A stretch of 64,000 nucleotides of DNA. Source: Arabiibacter massiliensis. GTDB taxonomy: Bacteria; Actinomycetota; Coriobacteriia; Coriobacteriales; Eggerthellaceae. The notes beneath the pieces were generated by a model. It saw only the letters and a program-made list of their open reading frames with translations. It searched no databases and had not been told where the DNA came from. Positions 25,031-33,898 of this stretch are shown here, piece after piece. How positions within the stretch are numbered: the first letter of the stretch is position 1; every line of letters begins with the position of its first letter. The stretch is from the NCBI RefSeq assembly GCF_900169505.1, contig NZ_LT827021.1:1116001-1180000 (forward strand). Reading direction: 5' to 3'. Position numbers and translations under genes: made by a program.

Positions 25031-25762
25031 TTACGCCTCCACCTGGGAGCGCTTCACGTCGAGGCGCTCGAAGAAGGCGGGGTCGGCCTGGGCGAGGCCG
25101 GCCATCCACGGGAAGAGGTCCGCGAGCTCGGCGAACACCGCCGCCGCCGTGCGCGACTTGCGGTCGTCCGAGACGACGACGCGCACGCGGGAGGGCTCGT
25201 CGCGGGCGATGGACAGGAAGGCGTCGTTCACGCGCGCATGGAACTCCTCGCCCTCGCGCTCGAGGCGGTCGGCGCCGCGATGCGTGGCGCGGGCGAGCCC
25301 CGTGCTCGCGTCGCCGCCGGTCATGAGCAGGATGGTGCGGTCGGGCCGCACGCCCTGGCAGGCGAACTCGTTCGCGCGGTCGATGAACGCGCGCGACAGG
25401 CCGCGCCCGCAGCCCTGGTAGGCCACCGTGGAGTCCGTGAAGCGGTCGCACAGCACCACCGCGCCGCGTTCGAGCGCGGGGGACACCACCTCCGAGACGA
25501 TCTGGGCGCGCGCCGCCTCGTAGATGAGCAGCTCGGCCTCGTCGGACATGGCGGTGTTGCGCGGGTCGAGCACGACGGCGCGCAGCTGCTCGCCGATCTC
25601 GGTGCCGCCGGGCTCGCGCAGGCTCACCACCTCGCGGCCATGCGCGCGCAGCGCCTCGGACAGGAAGCGGATGTGCGTCGTCTTGCCGGCGCCCTCGCCG
25701 CCTTCGAACGTGATGAAGATGCCAGGTGCGGCATCGGATGTGTTTGCCAACTGCTGTGCCAC
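25031..25762 (-). CDS. tmk: Thymidylate kinase
   Basis: The 243-residue kinase phosphorylates dTMP to dTDP. The P-loop FEGGEGAGKTTH lies near residue 18, the DR motif CDRFTDSTVAYQG near 110, and the LREPGGTEIG substrate loop near 50. The C-terminus is about 30 residues longer than usual. GTG 25762 is chosen to put the P-loop near the N-terminus; an ATG at 25798, just after the fumarase stop, would add 12 residues. The gene precedes holB by 4 bases. Confidence 0.9.
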   Translation of the reverse strand: MAQQLANTSDAAPGIFITFEGGEGAGKTTHIRFLSEALRAHGREVVSLREPGGTEIGEQLRAVVLDPRNTAMSDEAELLIYEAARAQIVSEVVSPALERGAVVLCDRFTDSTVAYQGCGRGLSRAFIDRANEFACQGVRPDRTILLMTGGDASTGLARATHRGADRLEREGEEFHARVNDAFLSIARDEPSRVRVVVSDDRKSRTAAAVFAELADLFPWMAGLAQADPAFFERLDVKRSQVEA

Positions 25763-25802
25763 GTGAGTCTCTTCGATCCTTCTCGCTGGGGAACGCATCG
25801 CG

Positions 25803-26450
25803 TCAGAGGTCGTACACGTCGTCGCCGAGCGCGTCCACGCCCACGAACACCGGGAAGTCCACGACCTCGATGCGGCGCAGCGCCTCGGTGCCGAGGTCGG
25901 CGTACGCCACCGTCTCCGATGATGCCACGCACTTCGCCAGATACGCCGCAGCGCCGCCGCATGCCACGAAATAAACGGAACCCGTCTCGCGGCAGGCATC
26001 GCGCACCGCCTGGCTGCGGCGGCCCTTGCCCACCGTGGCGACGATGCCCGCGCGGTGCAGCGCCGGGGCGGCGAAGTCCATGCGGCTGGCCGTGGTGGGC
26101 CCGACCGCGCCGAACGGGCGGCCGGCCGCCGCGGGCGTGGGGCCCGCGTAGAAGATGGCCTGGCCGTCGAGGCCGTAGGGCAGCGCGCCGCCGGCTTGCT
26201 CGAGCTCGGCCATGAGCCGCACGTGTCCCGCGTCGCGCAGCGTGTAGAGCGGCCCCGTGAGCAGGCACGCGTCGCCGGCCCGCAGGTCGGCGAGCTGCGC
26301 GCGGTCGAGCGGCAGCGCAAGGCGGCGCCTGTCATCCTGAGCGGAGCGACCGGAGGGAGCGCCCCCTTTGTCATCCTGAGCGGAGCGACCGGAGGGAGCG
26401 CAGTCGAAGGATCCCGCGCGGGCCGTCAGGCCGTCGACGCTTTCCGTCAT
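25803..26450 (-). CDS. Class I fumarate hydratase, beta subunit, with REP-encoded N-terminal insertion
   Basis: The 215-residue protein from about residue 42 onward is a class I fumarase/tartrate dehydratase beta subunit: LALPLDRAQLADLRAGDACLL, LYTLRDAGHVRLM, AIFYAGPTPA, GPTTASRMD and GKGRRSQAVRDAC. The first 41 residues contain two copies of SGRSAQDD encoded by REP repeats (26331-26415), inserted in frame after the start. ATG 26450 overlaps the alpha-subunit stop (ATGA). With the alpha subunit it hydrates fumarate to malate. Confidence 0.9.
   Translation of the reverse strand: MTESVDGLTARAGSFDCAPSGRSAQDDKGGAPSGRSAQDDRRRLALPLDRAQLADLRAGDACLLTGPLYTLRDAGHVRLMAELEQAGGALPYGLDGQAIFYAGPTPAAAGRPFGAVGPTTASRMDFAAPALHRAGIVATVGKGRRSQAVRDACRETGSVYFVACGGAAAYLAKCVASSETVAYADLGTEALRRIEVVDFPVFVGVDALGDDVYDL
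26331..26415. repeat. REP repeats inside the fumarase beta-subunit gene
   Basis: Two copies of GTCATCCTGAGCGGAGCGAC plus CGGAGGGAGCG stand in tandem at 26331 and 26371. They end with GTCGAAGGATCCCGCGCG. The insert keeps the minus-strand frame open. Confidence 0.85.
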
Positions 26451-27316
26451 CGCGCGCCCCTTTCCGCCGCGAGATCGATGGTGCAGCGGCGCATGGCGGA
26501 GCATCCCATGTTGATGGCGAGCGGCAGCGCGGCGATGTGGCAGGGCGCCGTGGCCACGCGCACGGCGAGCGCCGTCGTGGCGCCGCCGAGGCCGCCGGGG
26601 CCCACGCCCGTGGCGTTCACGGCCGCGAGCAGCTCCTCCTCGAGCGCGCGCACGCGCGGGTCGGCCGCCGGCTGGTCCACCGGACGCATGAGCGCGCGCT
26701 TCGCGAGGCCCGCCACCTTGTCGAACGTGCCTCCGATGCCGACGCCCACCACGAGCGGCGGGCAGGCGTTCGCGCCCTTCTCGCGCACGCAGCGCATAAG
26801 CTCGTCCACGATACCCTGCTTGCCGGCGCCCGGCACGAGCATGGCCACACGGCTCGCGTTATCCGAGCCGCCGCCCTTCAACATGACGTGGAGCCGTGCT
26901 GCGCCCAGCTCGTCGACGGGGTGGAGGTCGCAGAACGCGGGCGTGTTGTCGTTCGTGTTCGCGCGGTCCAGAATGGCGTCGCGCACCACCGACATGCGCA
27001 GGCGCGCCTCGTCGTAGGCGCGGGCCACCGCGGCGTTTACCTCCGCGAACACGTCGCCGGCCACGAGCACGCCGGGGCCGATCTCCAAGCTGACCCACAC
27101 GGTGCCGGTGTCCTGGCACAGGGGCACGCGGTCCTCGCGCGCGACGGCCGCGTTCTCCACCAGCTGCTCGAGCACGGCGCGTCCGCGCGGGCTGTCCTCG
27201 CGCGCGAGCGCCGCAGCGAGGCCCGCCTCTATGTCGGCCGGCAACTCGCACGCCAGCCTCGGGATGGCCGCGTAGACGGCGTCTGCGACCTGTGATTTCG
27301 TGACGATGGTTTCCAT
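26447..27316 (-). CDS. Class I fumarate hydratase (or L-tartrate dehydratase), alpha subunit
   Basis: The 289-residue [4Fe-4S] subunit shows PLCQDTGTVWV near residue 70, LDRANTNDNTPAF near 118, MLKGGGSDNASRVAML near 148 and INMGCSAMRRC near 272. The cysteines in CQDTG, CVREKGANACPP and GCSAMRRC would hold the oxygen-sensitive cluster. Together with the overlapping beta-subunit gene it forms the heterodimeric hydratase of the reductive branch of the citric acid cycle, fitting the malic enzyme encoded nearby. Confidence 0.93.
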   Translation of the reverse strand: METIVTKSQVADAVYAAIPRLACELPADIEAGLAAALAREDSPRGRAVLEQLVENAAVAREDRVPLCQDTGTVWVSLEIGPGVLVAGDVFAEVNAAVARAYDEARLRMSVVRDAILDRANTNDNTPAFCDLHPVDELGAARLHVMLKGGGSDNASRVAMLVPGAGKQGIVDELMRCVREKGANACPPLVVGVGIGGTFDKVAGLAKRALMRPVDQPAADPRVRALEEELLAAVNATGVGPGGLGGATTALAVRVATAPCHIAALPLAINMGCSAMRRCTIDLAAERGAR

Positions 27317-27398
27317 AAGGGAGGATTATACCGCAACCCGCCCGATCCGCCGCCCGGGATGCCGCGCCGAGGCCGCGAGAGCCCCGGCTTGCACGGAA

Positions 27399-27550
27399 TG
27401 CACGAGATTTGCGCCTGTGCGAGCTGTTAGCCGCGGCTCACTCGCTTACGAGAAACGTCCCGCAGCGTTTCCCCAGGTCGCAAAAGCTCCGGCCGCCACC
27501 CCACCGAGTTAGTCGCAGCAAACACCTCGCACAGGCGTCGATCTTGTGCA
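27399..27550. repeat. Long inverted-repeat element, copy G
   Basis: Two 46-base arms (27399-27444 and 27505-27550) align without gaps when one is reverse-complemented. They share TGCACNAGAT, GCCTGTGCGAG and TGTTNGC. The 60-base loop contains CGCAGCGTTTCCCCAGGTCG (from 27461), 22 bases of which are identical to copy H at 38905. The arms are related to those of copy A. It fills the gap upstream of the fumarase genes. Confidence 0.8.
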
Positions 27551-27570
27551 GAGGCGAAGCGGGGCAGCGG

Positions 27571-27762
27571 TCACTCCGGATGGAACAGCTCCTCCACCGT
27601 GGTGCCGAGCTCGCGGGCGAGGCGCAGGGCGAGAGGCAGTGTGGGATCGTACTTGGCGTTCTCCACGGCCACGATGGTCTGGCGGCTCACGCCGCAGCGT
27701 TGGGCCAGGTCCTCCTGGCGCAGCCCCAGCGCCTTGCGCAAGCGCTTGATGTCGTTGCGCAT
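27571..27762 (-). CDS. Small XRE-family repressor (YozG-like)
   Basis: The 63-residue protein is essentially one helix-turn-helix: LRKALGLRQEDLAQRCGVSRQTIVAVENAKYDPTLPLALRLAREL. The NxxYxPxLxLA ending is the signature of the small YozG/SdpR-neighbour repressors that are co-transcribed with a small membrane protein. It follows such a gene by 12 bases. The palindromic sequence around the promoter at 28112-28187 is its probable operator, giving autoregulation. Confidence 0.88.
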   Translation of the reverse strand: MRNDIKRLRKALGLRQEDLAQRCGVSRQTIVAVENAKYDPTLPLALRLARELGTTVEELFHPE

Positions 27763-27774
27763 GGTGCCGCCCGC

Positions 27775-28095
27775 TTACGCCGCGTACAGGGCGAAGAAGC
27801 CGGCGAAGAACGTCACCAGCGCCACGCCCAACGCGCCCACGACGATGCGCACCGTCCGGTTGGGCTCATGGTACTCGTCGTCGCCCTCCACCATGCGCCG
27901 CTTCATCGACTCCTCGGAGAAGCCCTGGACCAGCAGCACGGCGATGAGCACGAGCGTGGGCAGCATGTCCCGCGCGCCCCCCGTGGCCAGGTACAGCACC
28001 AGGTTGACGAGCGTCCATGTCGCCAGCAGCAGGACCGCGAACTTGTACCCCAGCGCCTCCGACCGCGTCCTGATCGACTTCCCCATCTCGTCCAT
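27775..28095 (-). CDS. Small membrane protein of a repressor/membrane-protein pair
   Basis: The 106-residue protein has three predicted spans (about residues 18-38, 45-62 and 82-104) and a charged cytoplasmic loop (KRRMVEGDDEYHEPNRTVR). ATG 28095 follows AAAGGAG by 6 bases. It is first in the operon with the small XRE repressor and has a strong promoter with flanking inverted repeats. Related pairs in Firmicutes include SdpI-type immunity or DUF membrane proteins; I cannot assign a function. Confidence 0.8.
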   Translation of the reverse strand: MDEMGKSIRTRSEALGYKFAVLLLATWTLVNLVLYLATGGARDMLPTLVLIAVLLVQGFSEESMKRRMVEGDDEYHEPNRTVRIVVGALGVALVTFFAGFFALYAA

Positions 28096-28111
28096 GATCG
28101 GCTCCTTTCAG

Positions 28112-28187
28112 CCAAAAGTAAAGGGCTCTTGACATTTCGCAGTATGCCGCGTTTGCAGCAGGATGTCAAGAGCTCTTTACTTTTTGG
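28112..28187 (-). promoter_or_regulatory. Promoter and operator of the membrane protein/XRE operon
   Basis: On the minus strand TTGACA (28164-28169) and CATACT (28141-28146) are 17 bases apart. The whole promoter is enclosed by inverted arms (28112-28135 and 28163-28187) that read AAAAGTAAAGNGCTCTTGACAT. One arm overlaps the -35 box and the other lies just downstream of the -10 box. This fits repression by the adjacent XRE protein, or a large hairpin in the leader. Confidence 0.65.
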
Positions 28188-28252
28188 TGTGCCCAGAAGC
28201 AGGGTCACGCCTCGGAAACCCTTACGCCATACCTTTTCCACCGTTTGTTCGC

Positions 28253-28281
28253 TTGCGCCTTGCACGCACGCGTGCCATACT
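28253..28281 (+). promoter_or_regulatory. Promoter of the candidate small RNA
   Basis: TTGCGC (28253-28258) and CATACT (28276-28281) are 17 bases apart on the plus strand; the same CATACT box is used by two minus-strand promoters in the window. Confidence 0.45.
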
Positions 28282-28287
28282 GGATTT

Positions 28288-28404
28288 ATTCAAGGTGTTC
28301 CGCCACCGATAAGCTGCGGATGGTTTATGCAAGGTGTTCCGCCACCGATAAGCTGCGGATGGTAAGCATGAGCGGTTCGAGTAGTCGAGCCGCTCATCTT
28401 TTTC
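28288..28404 (+). ncRNA. Candidate small RNA with two tandem hairpin repeats and an intrinsic terminator
   Basis: After a plausible promoter comes a 34-base sequence CAAGGTGTTCCGCCACCGAT plus AAGCTGCGGATGGT (28291-28324), repeated identically at 28330-28363 (period 39). Each copy can fold CCACCG against CGG-A-TGG with an 8-base loop. A classical terminator follows: ATGAGCGGTTCGA (28368-28380), loop GTAG, TCGAGCCGCTCAT (28385-28397), then CTTTTTC. No open reading frame with a ribosome binding site is seen on this strand, and no plus-strand gene precedes it. The expected RNA is about 115 bases. Confidence 0.5.
28368..28404 (+). terminator. Intrinsic terminator of the candidate small RNA
   Basis: A 13-base-pair stem (one G-U pair) with a GTAG loop is followed by CTTTTTC on the plus strand. 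The T run is only on this side, so it terminates plus-strand transcription. Confidence 0.8.
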
Positions 28405-28462
28405 TGGGGAGAGGGGACTGCTATGGGCGCGCGAGCGCAAGGGCTGAGCCGATACGCGGGGA

Positions 28463-29260
28463 CTACTTCACCACGAAGTCGCCGGGGAGGCGCGGGGCGG
28501 TGCACGCGTACGTCACGGCCGGGCGCCCCAGCAGCAGGCACATCTGCAGCGGCTTCTCCCCCGTTTCGAGGAACGTGCGCACGGCGGGCAGCTCCTCGGA
28601 GGCGCGGCAGAGGTAGCCGTTGAACAGGACGCCCAGGCCAAGCGTCGCGGCCATGAGCTCCATGTTCTGGGCGGCCAGCCCCGCATCGTCGGCGCGTTCG
28701 GCGGCCACGTACACGACGGCCGGCGCGTCGCGGAACAGGAAGTCCCGCTTCCCCGCCCGCGCGTCGCGCAGAAACGGCTTGTAGAGCTTCGCCCAGCGCG
28801 GCTTCTCGTCGGCCGGCAGCGCGAGCAGCTCCTCGATGCCGTCCCACACGAGGCGCTTGAGCTCGGCGAGGCCGTCCTGCACCACGATGAAGCGGCACCC
28901 TTGCGCGTTCTTCGCCGTGGCGGTGTAGCGCCCCGCCTGCAGCACGAACTCTAGCTCCGCGCAGCTCACCGGCTCGGCCCGGAACGACCGCACGCTGCGC
29001 CGCGACTTGACGGCGCGCAGAAGCGCCGCCGCATCCAGCGTCTCGCTCGCCGGCACCGCATCCTCTACGTCGGCCATATCGTAGCCGGGGATGGACACCG
29101 CCGAGGTCGGGCACACGGCCACGCAATGCCCGCACAGGATGCAGCGGCCGCGCACGCGCGCGAGGCCCTCCTCCACCCGCAGGTTGTCGCCCACGCAGTC
29201 GGCCGCGCACCTGCCGCACCCGATGCAGAGGTCCTCGTCTATCTCGATCGGCGCGCTCAC
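28463..29260 (-). CDS. Ferredoxin-nitroreductase fusion oxidoreductase
   Basis: The 265-residue protein begins with two [4Fe-4S] ferredoxin motifs, CIGCGRCAADC near residue 12 and CILCGHCVAVCP near 41. A nitroreductase FMN domain follows, with SRRSVRSFRAEPVS near 88, AGRYTATAKNAQGCRFIVV and GLGVLFNGYLCRAS near 205. Such fusions are common in strict anaerobes and are thought to reduce flavin-bound substrates with electrons from ferredoxin. The natural substrate is unknown. The gene starts 3 bases after the malic enzyme stop and is probably co-transcribed with it. Confidence 0.93.
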   Translation of the reverse strand: MSAPIEIDEDLCIGCGRCAADCVGDNLRVEEGLARVRGRCILCGHCVAVCPTSAVSIPGYDMADVEDAVPASETLDAAALLRAVKSRRSVRSFRAEPVSCAELEFVLQAGRYTATAKNAQGCRFIVVQDGLAELKRLVWDGIEELLALPADEKPRWAKLYKPFLRDARAGKRDFLFRDAPAVVYVAAERADDAGLAAQNMELMAATLGLGVLFNGYLCRASEELPAVRTFLETGEKPLQMCLLLGRPAVTYACTAPRLPGDFVVK

Positions 29261-29263
29261 GGG

Positions 29264-30418
<1,155 letters not shown>

Positions 30419-30502
30419 GTTCTCTCCCATCAGCTTACCGGTACGTGTTTGCAATTATATACCCGTCGCGCCGCCTGCCGCGTTCGGGCCGCCGCGGGGC
30501 CG

Positions 30503-33028
30503 CTACTTCGCGGCCGGCTTCTTCGCGGGGGCCTTGCGCTTGGCGGCAGGCTTCTTGGCGGGGGCCTTCCTCGCGCCGCCCTTCCCCGCCGCGGCCTTCT
30601 TCTCGTCGTCCTGCTCCTTGCCGGGGCAGTCGAAGTTGGGGCAGAGCTTCCACGGGCCGCGCGCGGTGGTCACGATCACCATCGGCGCGCCGCAGTGCTC
30701 GCATACCTCGCCGGTGGCCTGGAGCGCGCCGTACTGCGGCAGCGGGTAGCCTACCCCGCACTCGTCGTAGTTCTCGCAATGGATGAAGCGCTTGAGCGTG
30801 CGCGGGTTCTTCTGCGCCACGAGGTTCGCGTGCTTGCCGGCGGCCTTGCACACGGGGCACTCGCCCACGATCACGTCGGGCTCCTTGTTCGTGGAGCAGT
30901 TCGGGTCGATGCAGATGGTGCGCGGTTTGCTGCGGAAGGCCGTCACCTTCACCTGGGGCATGCCGCAGGTCGGACACGGCTCGGGGACGGCCTCCACCTT
31001 GCCCTTGGGCAGCGGGAACGTCACATCGCAGTCGGGCCAGCCGGCGCAGCCGATGAACATGCCGCGCGTCTTCTGGCTCGCGCGCAGCTGCAGGTCACGG
31101 CCGCACTTGGGGCACGGGCCCACGTAGGCGTCGGCGGCCACGGCGTCGGCGAGCGCGTCCTTCACCTCTTCGGAGTGCGGCAGCAGGCTCGCCAACTGGT
31201 CGGCCAAGAGGTTGCGGCTCGTGGTGACCACGTCGAGCTTGGTCTTCTGGCCCTCGGCGATGTTGTCCATCTCCTCCTCGAGCTCGGCCGTCATCTCGGG
31301 GTGCGTGATGTGCGGCGCGAACTTGTCAAGCGCGTCGCACACGGCCATGCCCAGCTGGCTCGGTTCGATGGGGTCGTTCTGGATGTACTTCACCGTGTAG
31401 AGGCGCTCGATGATGGAGTGACGCGTGGACTTCGTGCCCAGGCCCAGCTTCTCCATCTCCTGGATGAGCTTGCCTTGGCTGTAGCGCGCGGGCGGCTCGG
31501 TCTGCTTCTTCGTGCAGGTGGCGCCGCTAAAGGCGATGCGCTCGCCCTCCGCGAGAACCGGCAGCTGCTCGTCCTTCTTCAGGCCGTAGGGGTAGATGGC
31601 GCGAAAGCCCGGCTTGACCAGCACGTCGCCCTTCGCCACGAACGGCTCGCCGTTCACGTCGAGCGACACCTTCGTGCCCTCCACCACGGCCGCCTCGGAG
31701 AGCGTGGCCAGGAAGCGCCGCGCGATGAGGTTGTACAGCTTGTAGTCGGCGGGCGCGAGGTCATCGGGCGTGGCCTTGGCCGTGGGGTAGATGGGCGGGT
31801 GGTCCGTCGTCTCCTTCTTGCCGCGCGTGGCCTTGAGCTCGCCTTTCGCCAGGAGCTCCTTGCAGTAGGGCGCGTAGGCGGGGTTGCCGGAGATGGCGCG
31901 CACGGTCTCGGCGAGGTCGAGCGAGCTCGGGTACACCGTGTTGTCCACGCGGGGGTACGAGATGTAGCCGTCCATGTAGAGGCTCTCGGCGATGCGCATG
32001 GTGCGCGCGGGGCTGATGCCCTCGGCGGACGCGGCGGCCATGAGCGAGGTGGTGTTGAAGGGTGCTGGCGGCTGGACCGTGCGCTTCTTCTTCTCGACGG
32101 CCGACACGGTGGCGGACGTCGCGCCTTCCACGTGCGCCATCACCGCGTTCGCCTCGGCCTCGCTCTTGAAGCGGGCCGTGGCATGCGGGGCCTCGAAGGC
32201 GTCGGGGTCGGTGCCGAACGCGCCGCGGATCACCCAGTAGTCCTCGGGCACGAACGCCAGCCGCTCGCGCTCCTTCGCCACGATGAGGGCGAGCGTGGGC
32301 GTCTGCACGCGGCCCGACGAGCGCACGTTGCCGTAGCCGGCGAACTTCACGAGCGTGAGGTAGCGCGTGAGCACCGCGCCCCAGATGAGGTCGATGTCCT
32401 GGCGCGAGGCGCCGGCGGAGGCCAGGTTCACGTCCAGCTCCACCAGGTTGTCGAAGGCGTGGGTGATCTCCTCCTTCGTGAATGCCGAGTACCGCGCGCG
32501 CTGCACAGGCGCCGTGGGGTTCACCTCCTGGATGCAGGAGAGCGCGTCGCTTCCGATGAGCTCGCCCTCGCGGTCGAAGTCGGTGGCGATGATGATGGAG
32601 TCGGCCTTCTTCGCCAGGTTCTTGAGCGAGCGGATGATCTCCTTCTCCTTGGGCAGCTTCTTGATGGGCGCGTACACGAGGTAGGGCAGCGCGTCCATCT
32701 TCCAGGCCTTGAGCTCGACGCCGTCCTCGGTGAAGGGCTTCTTCTTCTTGAAGGGGGGCTTGGGCAGCGTCGCGGGCAGCTCCGCAGGGAACGTCTCGCC
32801 CTCCTCGGTGACGCCCTGCCAGCCGCCGCGCTTCTTGTACACCATGGTCGGGGTGAAGTCGGGCTCCAGGATGTGGCCACGCAGGCCGATGGTCACCCAT
32901 TCCTCGCCGTCCACGTCGAAGCGGTACACCGGCGTGGAATACACTTTGTCGGCCTTGGGCCGCTTCACGCCGAGCAAGTCGGCAATCTTTTGAGCCGCGT
33001 CGTTCTTCTCGGTTACCACCAGCTTCAC
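30503..33028 (-). CDS. topA: DNA topoisomerase I (type IA)
   Basis: The 841-residue enzyme relaxes negative supercoils. The Toprim domain starts at residue 1 (KLVVTEKNDAAQKIADLL), with Asp-rich ATDFDREGELIGSDAL near 130. The active-site tyrosine is in MDGYISYPRVDNTVY near 360. The C-terminal third carries four zinc-ribbon modules (first CPKCGRDLQL, then CPTCGMPQVK, CPVCKAAGKH and CEHCGAPMVI). It ends in a Lys/Ala/Pro-repeat tail (KKPAAKRKAPAKKPAAK) like the basic tails of actinobacterial TopA, which aid DNA binding. Confidence 0.95.
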   Translation of the reverse strand: MKLVVTEKNDAAQKIADLLGVKRPKADKVYSTPVYRFDVDGEEWVTIGLRGHILEPDFTPTMVYKKRGGWQGVTEEGETFPAELPATLPKPPFKKKKPFTEDGVELKAWKMDALPYLVYAPIKKLPKEKEIIRSLKNLAKKADSIIIATDFDREGELIGSDALSCIQEVNPTAPVQRARYSAFTKEEITHAFDNLVELDVNLASAGASRQDIDLIWGAVLTRYLTLVKFAGYGNVRSSGRVQTPTLALIVAKERERLAFVPEDYWVIRGAFGTDPDAFEAPHATARFKSEAEANAVMAHVEGATSATVSAVEKKKRTVQPPAPFNTTSLMAAASAEGISPARTMRIAESLYMDGYISYPRVDNTVYPSSLDLAETVRAISGNPAYAPYCKELLAKGELKATRGKKETTDHPPIYPTAKATPDDLAPADYKLYNLIARRFLATLSEAAVVEGTKVSLDVNGEPFVAKGDVLVKPGFRAIYPYGLKKDEQLPVLAEGERIAFSGATCTKKQTEPPARYSQGKLIQEMEKLGLGTKSTRHSIIERLYTVKYIQNDPIEPSQLGMAVCDALDKFAPHITHPEMTAELEEEMDNIAEGQKTKLDVVTTSRNLLADQLASLLPHSEEVKDALADAVAADAYVGPCPKCGRDLQLRASQKTRGMFIGCAGWPDCDVTFPLPKGKVEAVPEPCPTCGMPQVKVTAFRSKPRTICIDPNCSTNKEPDVIVGECPVCKAAGKHANLVAQKNPRTLKRFIHCENYDECGVGYPLPQYGALQATGEVCEHCGAPMVIVTTARGPWKLCPNFDCPGKEQDDEKKAAAGKGGARKAPAKKPAAKRKAPAKKPAAK

Positions 33029-33221
33029 GCGGTTCCTCCTCTTCTTCGGGCCGCCTCCCGCGGCCTGATCGCGTTCACACGATGCCCCATTCGTTTATTA
33101 ACGTGTGCGGGGATGGCGCGCCTGTGCGCGCAGCAGACGCTAGCATACACGATTTGCGGCGCTTGCGGCGAAAATTACGCATCTTGAAGCGGTTGCGGAA
33201 CCTGCGAGGCGTGGCGGCGCG

Positions 33222-33494
33222 TCACACGAAGCTGATGCGCAGCTTCTTGCCGAGGCCCCGGGCCACCTGCTGCAGCGTCTTGAGCGTGGGGTTCGCATTG
33301 CCGGACTCCAGGCGAGCGAACGCGCTCTGCCGCATGCCGCAGCGCTCGGCCAGCTCGCGCTGGGTGAGGTTCTGCTCCGCGCGCGCCACCGTGATGGCGC
33401 TGATGATGTCGTACATCGGCTCCAGGCGCTCGTACTCGGCAGCGAACTCCGGGTCCTTCATATGCTCTTGGAGGCTCCTGTCCAGATCATCCAT
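33222..33494 (-). CDS. HigA-type XRE antitoxin
   Basis: The 90-residue protein has an N-terminal part with KDPEFAAEYERLEP and a C-terminal helix-turn-helix, AEQNLTQRELAERCGMRQSAFARLESGNANPTLKTLQQVARGL. That layout is common in antitoxins paired with Gp49/HigB-like toxins. The ATG at 33494 overlaps the toxin gene by 8 bases and follows GGAGAGG. Toxin-first order is the HigBA arrangement. It probably binds the palindrome at 33874-33891. Confidence 0.88.
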   Translation of the reverse strand: MDDLDRSLQEHMKDPEFAAEYERLEPMYDIISAITVARAEQNLTQRELAERCGMRQSAFARLESGNANPTLKTLQQVARGLGKKLRISFV

Positions 33495-33843
33495 TGCCAA
33501 ACCTCTCCTCCCAATCGGCTTTGTAGGCGAGCGCCCGCGAAAGCTCCCTGCGGGGCGTCTTCTGCGTCTTCTTCACGAACCCGTTCGTCACGACGATCCG
33601 CCTGCCCGAGAAGAAGAAGTAGAACGACCGCGCGATGTCGTCGCCCTGCCTGCTGCGCAACTCGAACAACCCGTTCCCCATACGCTTCGATTGCGGCTCG
33701 CGCAACCTATGGGCCTCCTCGCGCAAGGAGCCGAGGTCGCGGTGCACCTTCGCGTTCAGCTTCGGGGGAAGCGATTCGAGGAACTCGTCCATGGGCGCGC
33801 GCCCGCTCGGCTTCCGGTAGAAAACCACCTCGAACCCTTCCAT
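33487..33843 (-). CDS. HigB/RelE-like toxin (phage-derived Gp49-like family)
   Basis: The 118-residue protein reads FEVVFYRKPSGRAPMDEFLESL, ELRSRQGDDIARSFYFFFSGRRIVVTNGFVKKTQKTPRREL. This is the pattern of Gp49-like (PF05973) RelE-superfamily mRNA interferases, in which the basic residues of the GFVKKTQKTP strand matter. It is the first gene of the toxin-antitoxin pair and has its own promoter-operator. It appears intact. Confidence 0.9.
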   Translation of the reverse strand: MEGFEVVFYRKPSGRAPMDEFLESLPPKLNAKVHRDLGSLREEAHRLREPQSKRMGNGLFELRSRQGDDIARSFYFFFSGRRIVVTNGFVKKTQKTPRRELSRALAYKADWEERFGNG

Positions 33844-33869
33844 GTCGCCCCCTTCTGCGGGGCCATTCC

Positions 33870-33898
33870 AGTTTATAACATTTATGTTATATCGTCAA
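33870..33898 (-). promoter_or_regulatory. Promoter-operator of the toxin-antitoxin operon
   Basis: On the minus strand TTGACG (33893-33898) and TAAACT (33870-33875) are 17 bases apart. The spacer contains a palindrome, TATAACAT-AA-ATGTTATA (33874-33891), with 8-base arms, an ideal site for the HigA-type antitoxin. The AT-rich box stands out in this GC-rich DNA. Confidence 0.7.

Noticed and set aside
28291..28363. Direct repeats that might be a CRISPR fragment
   Set aside because: Only two copies with a 5-base gap exist, no spacers of 30 bases, no cas genes; a promoter and terminator fit a small RNA better.
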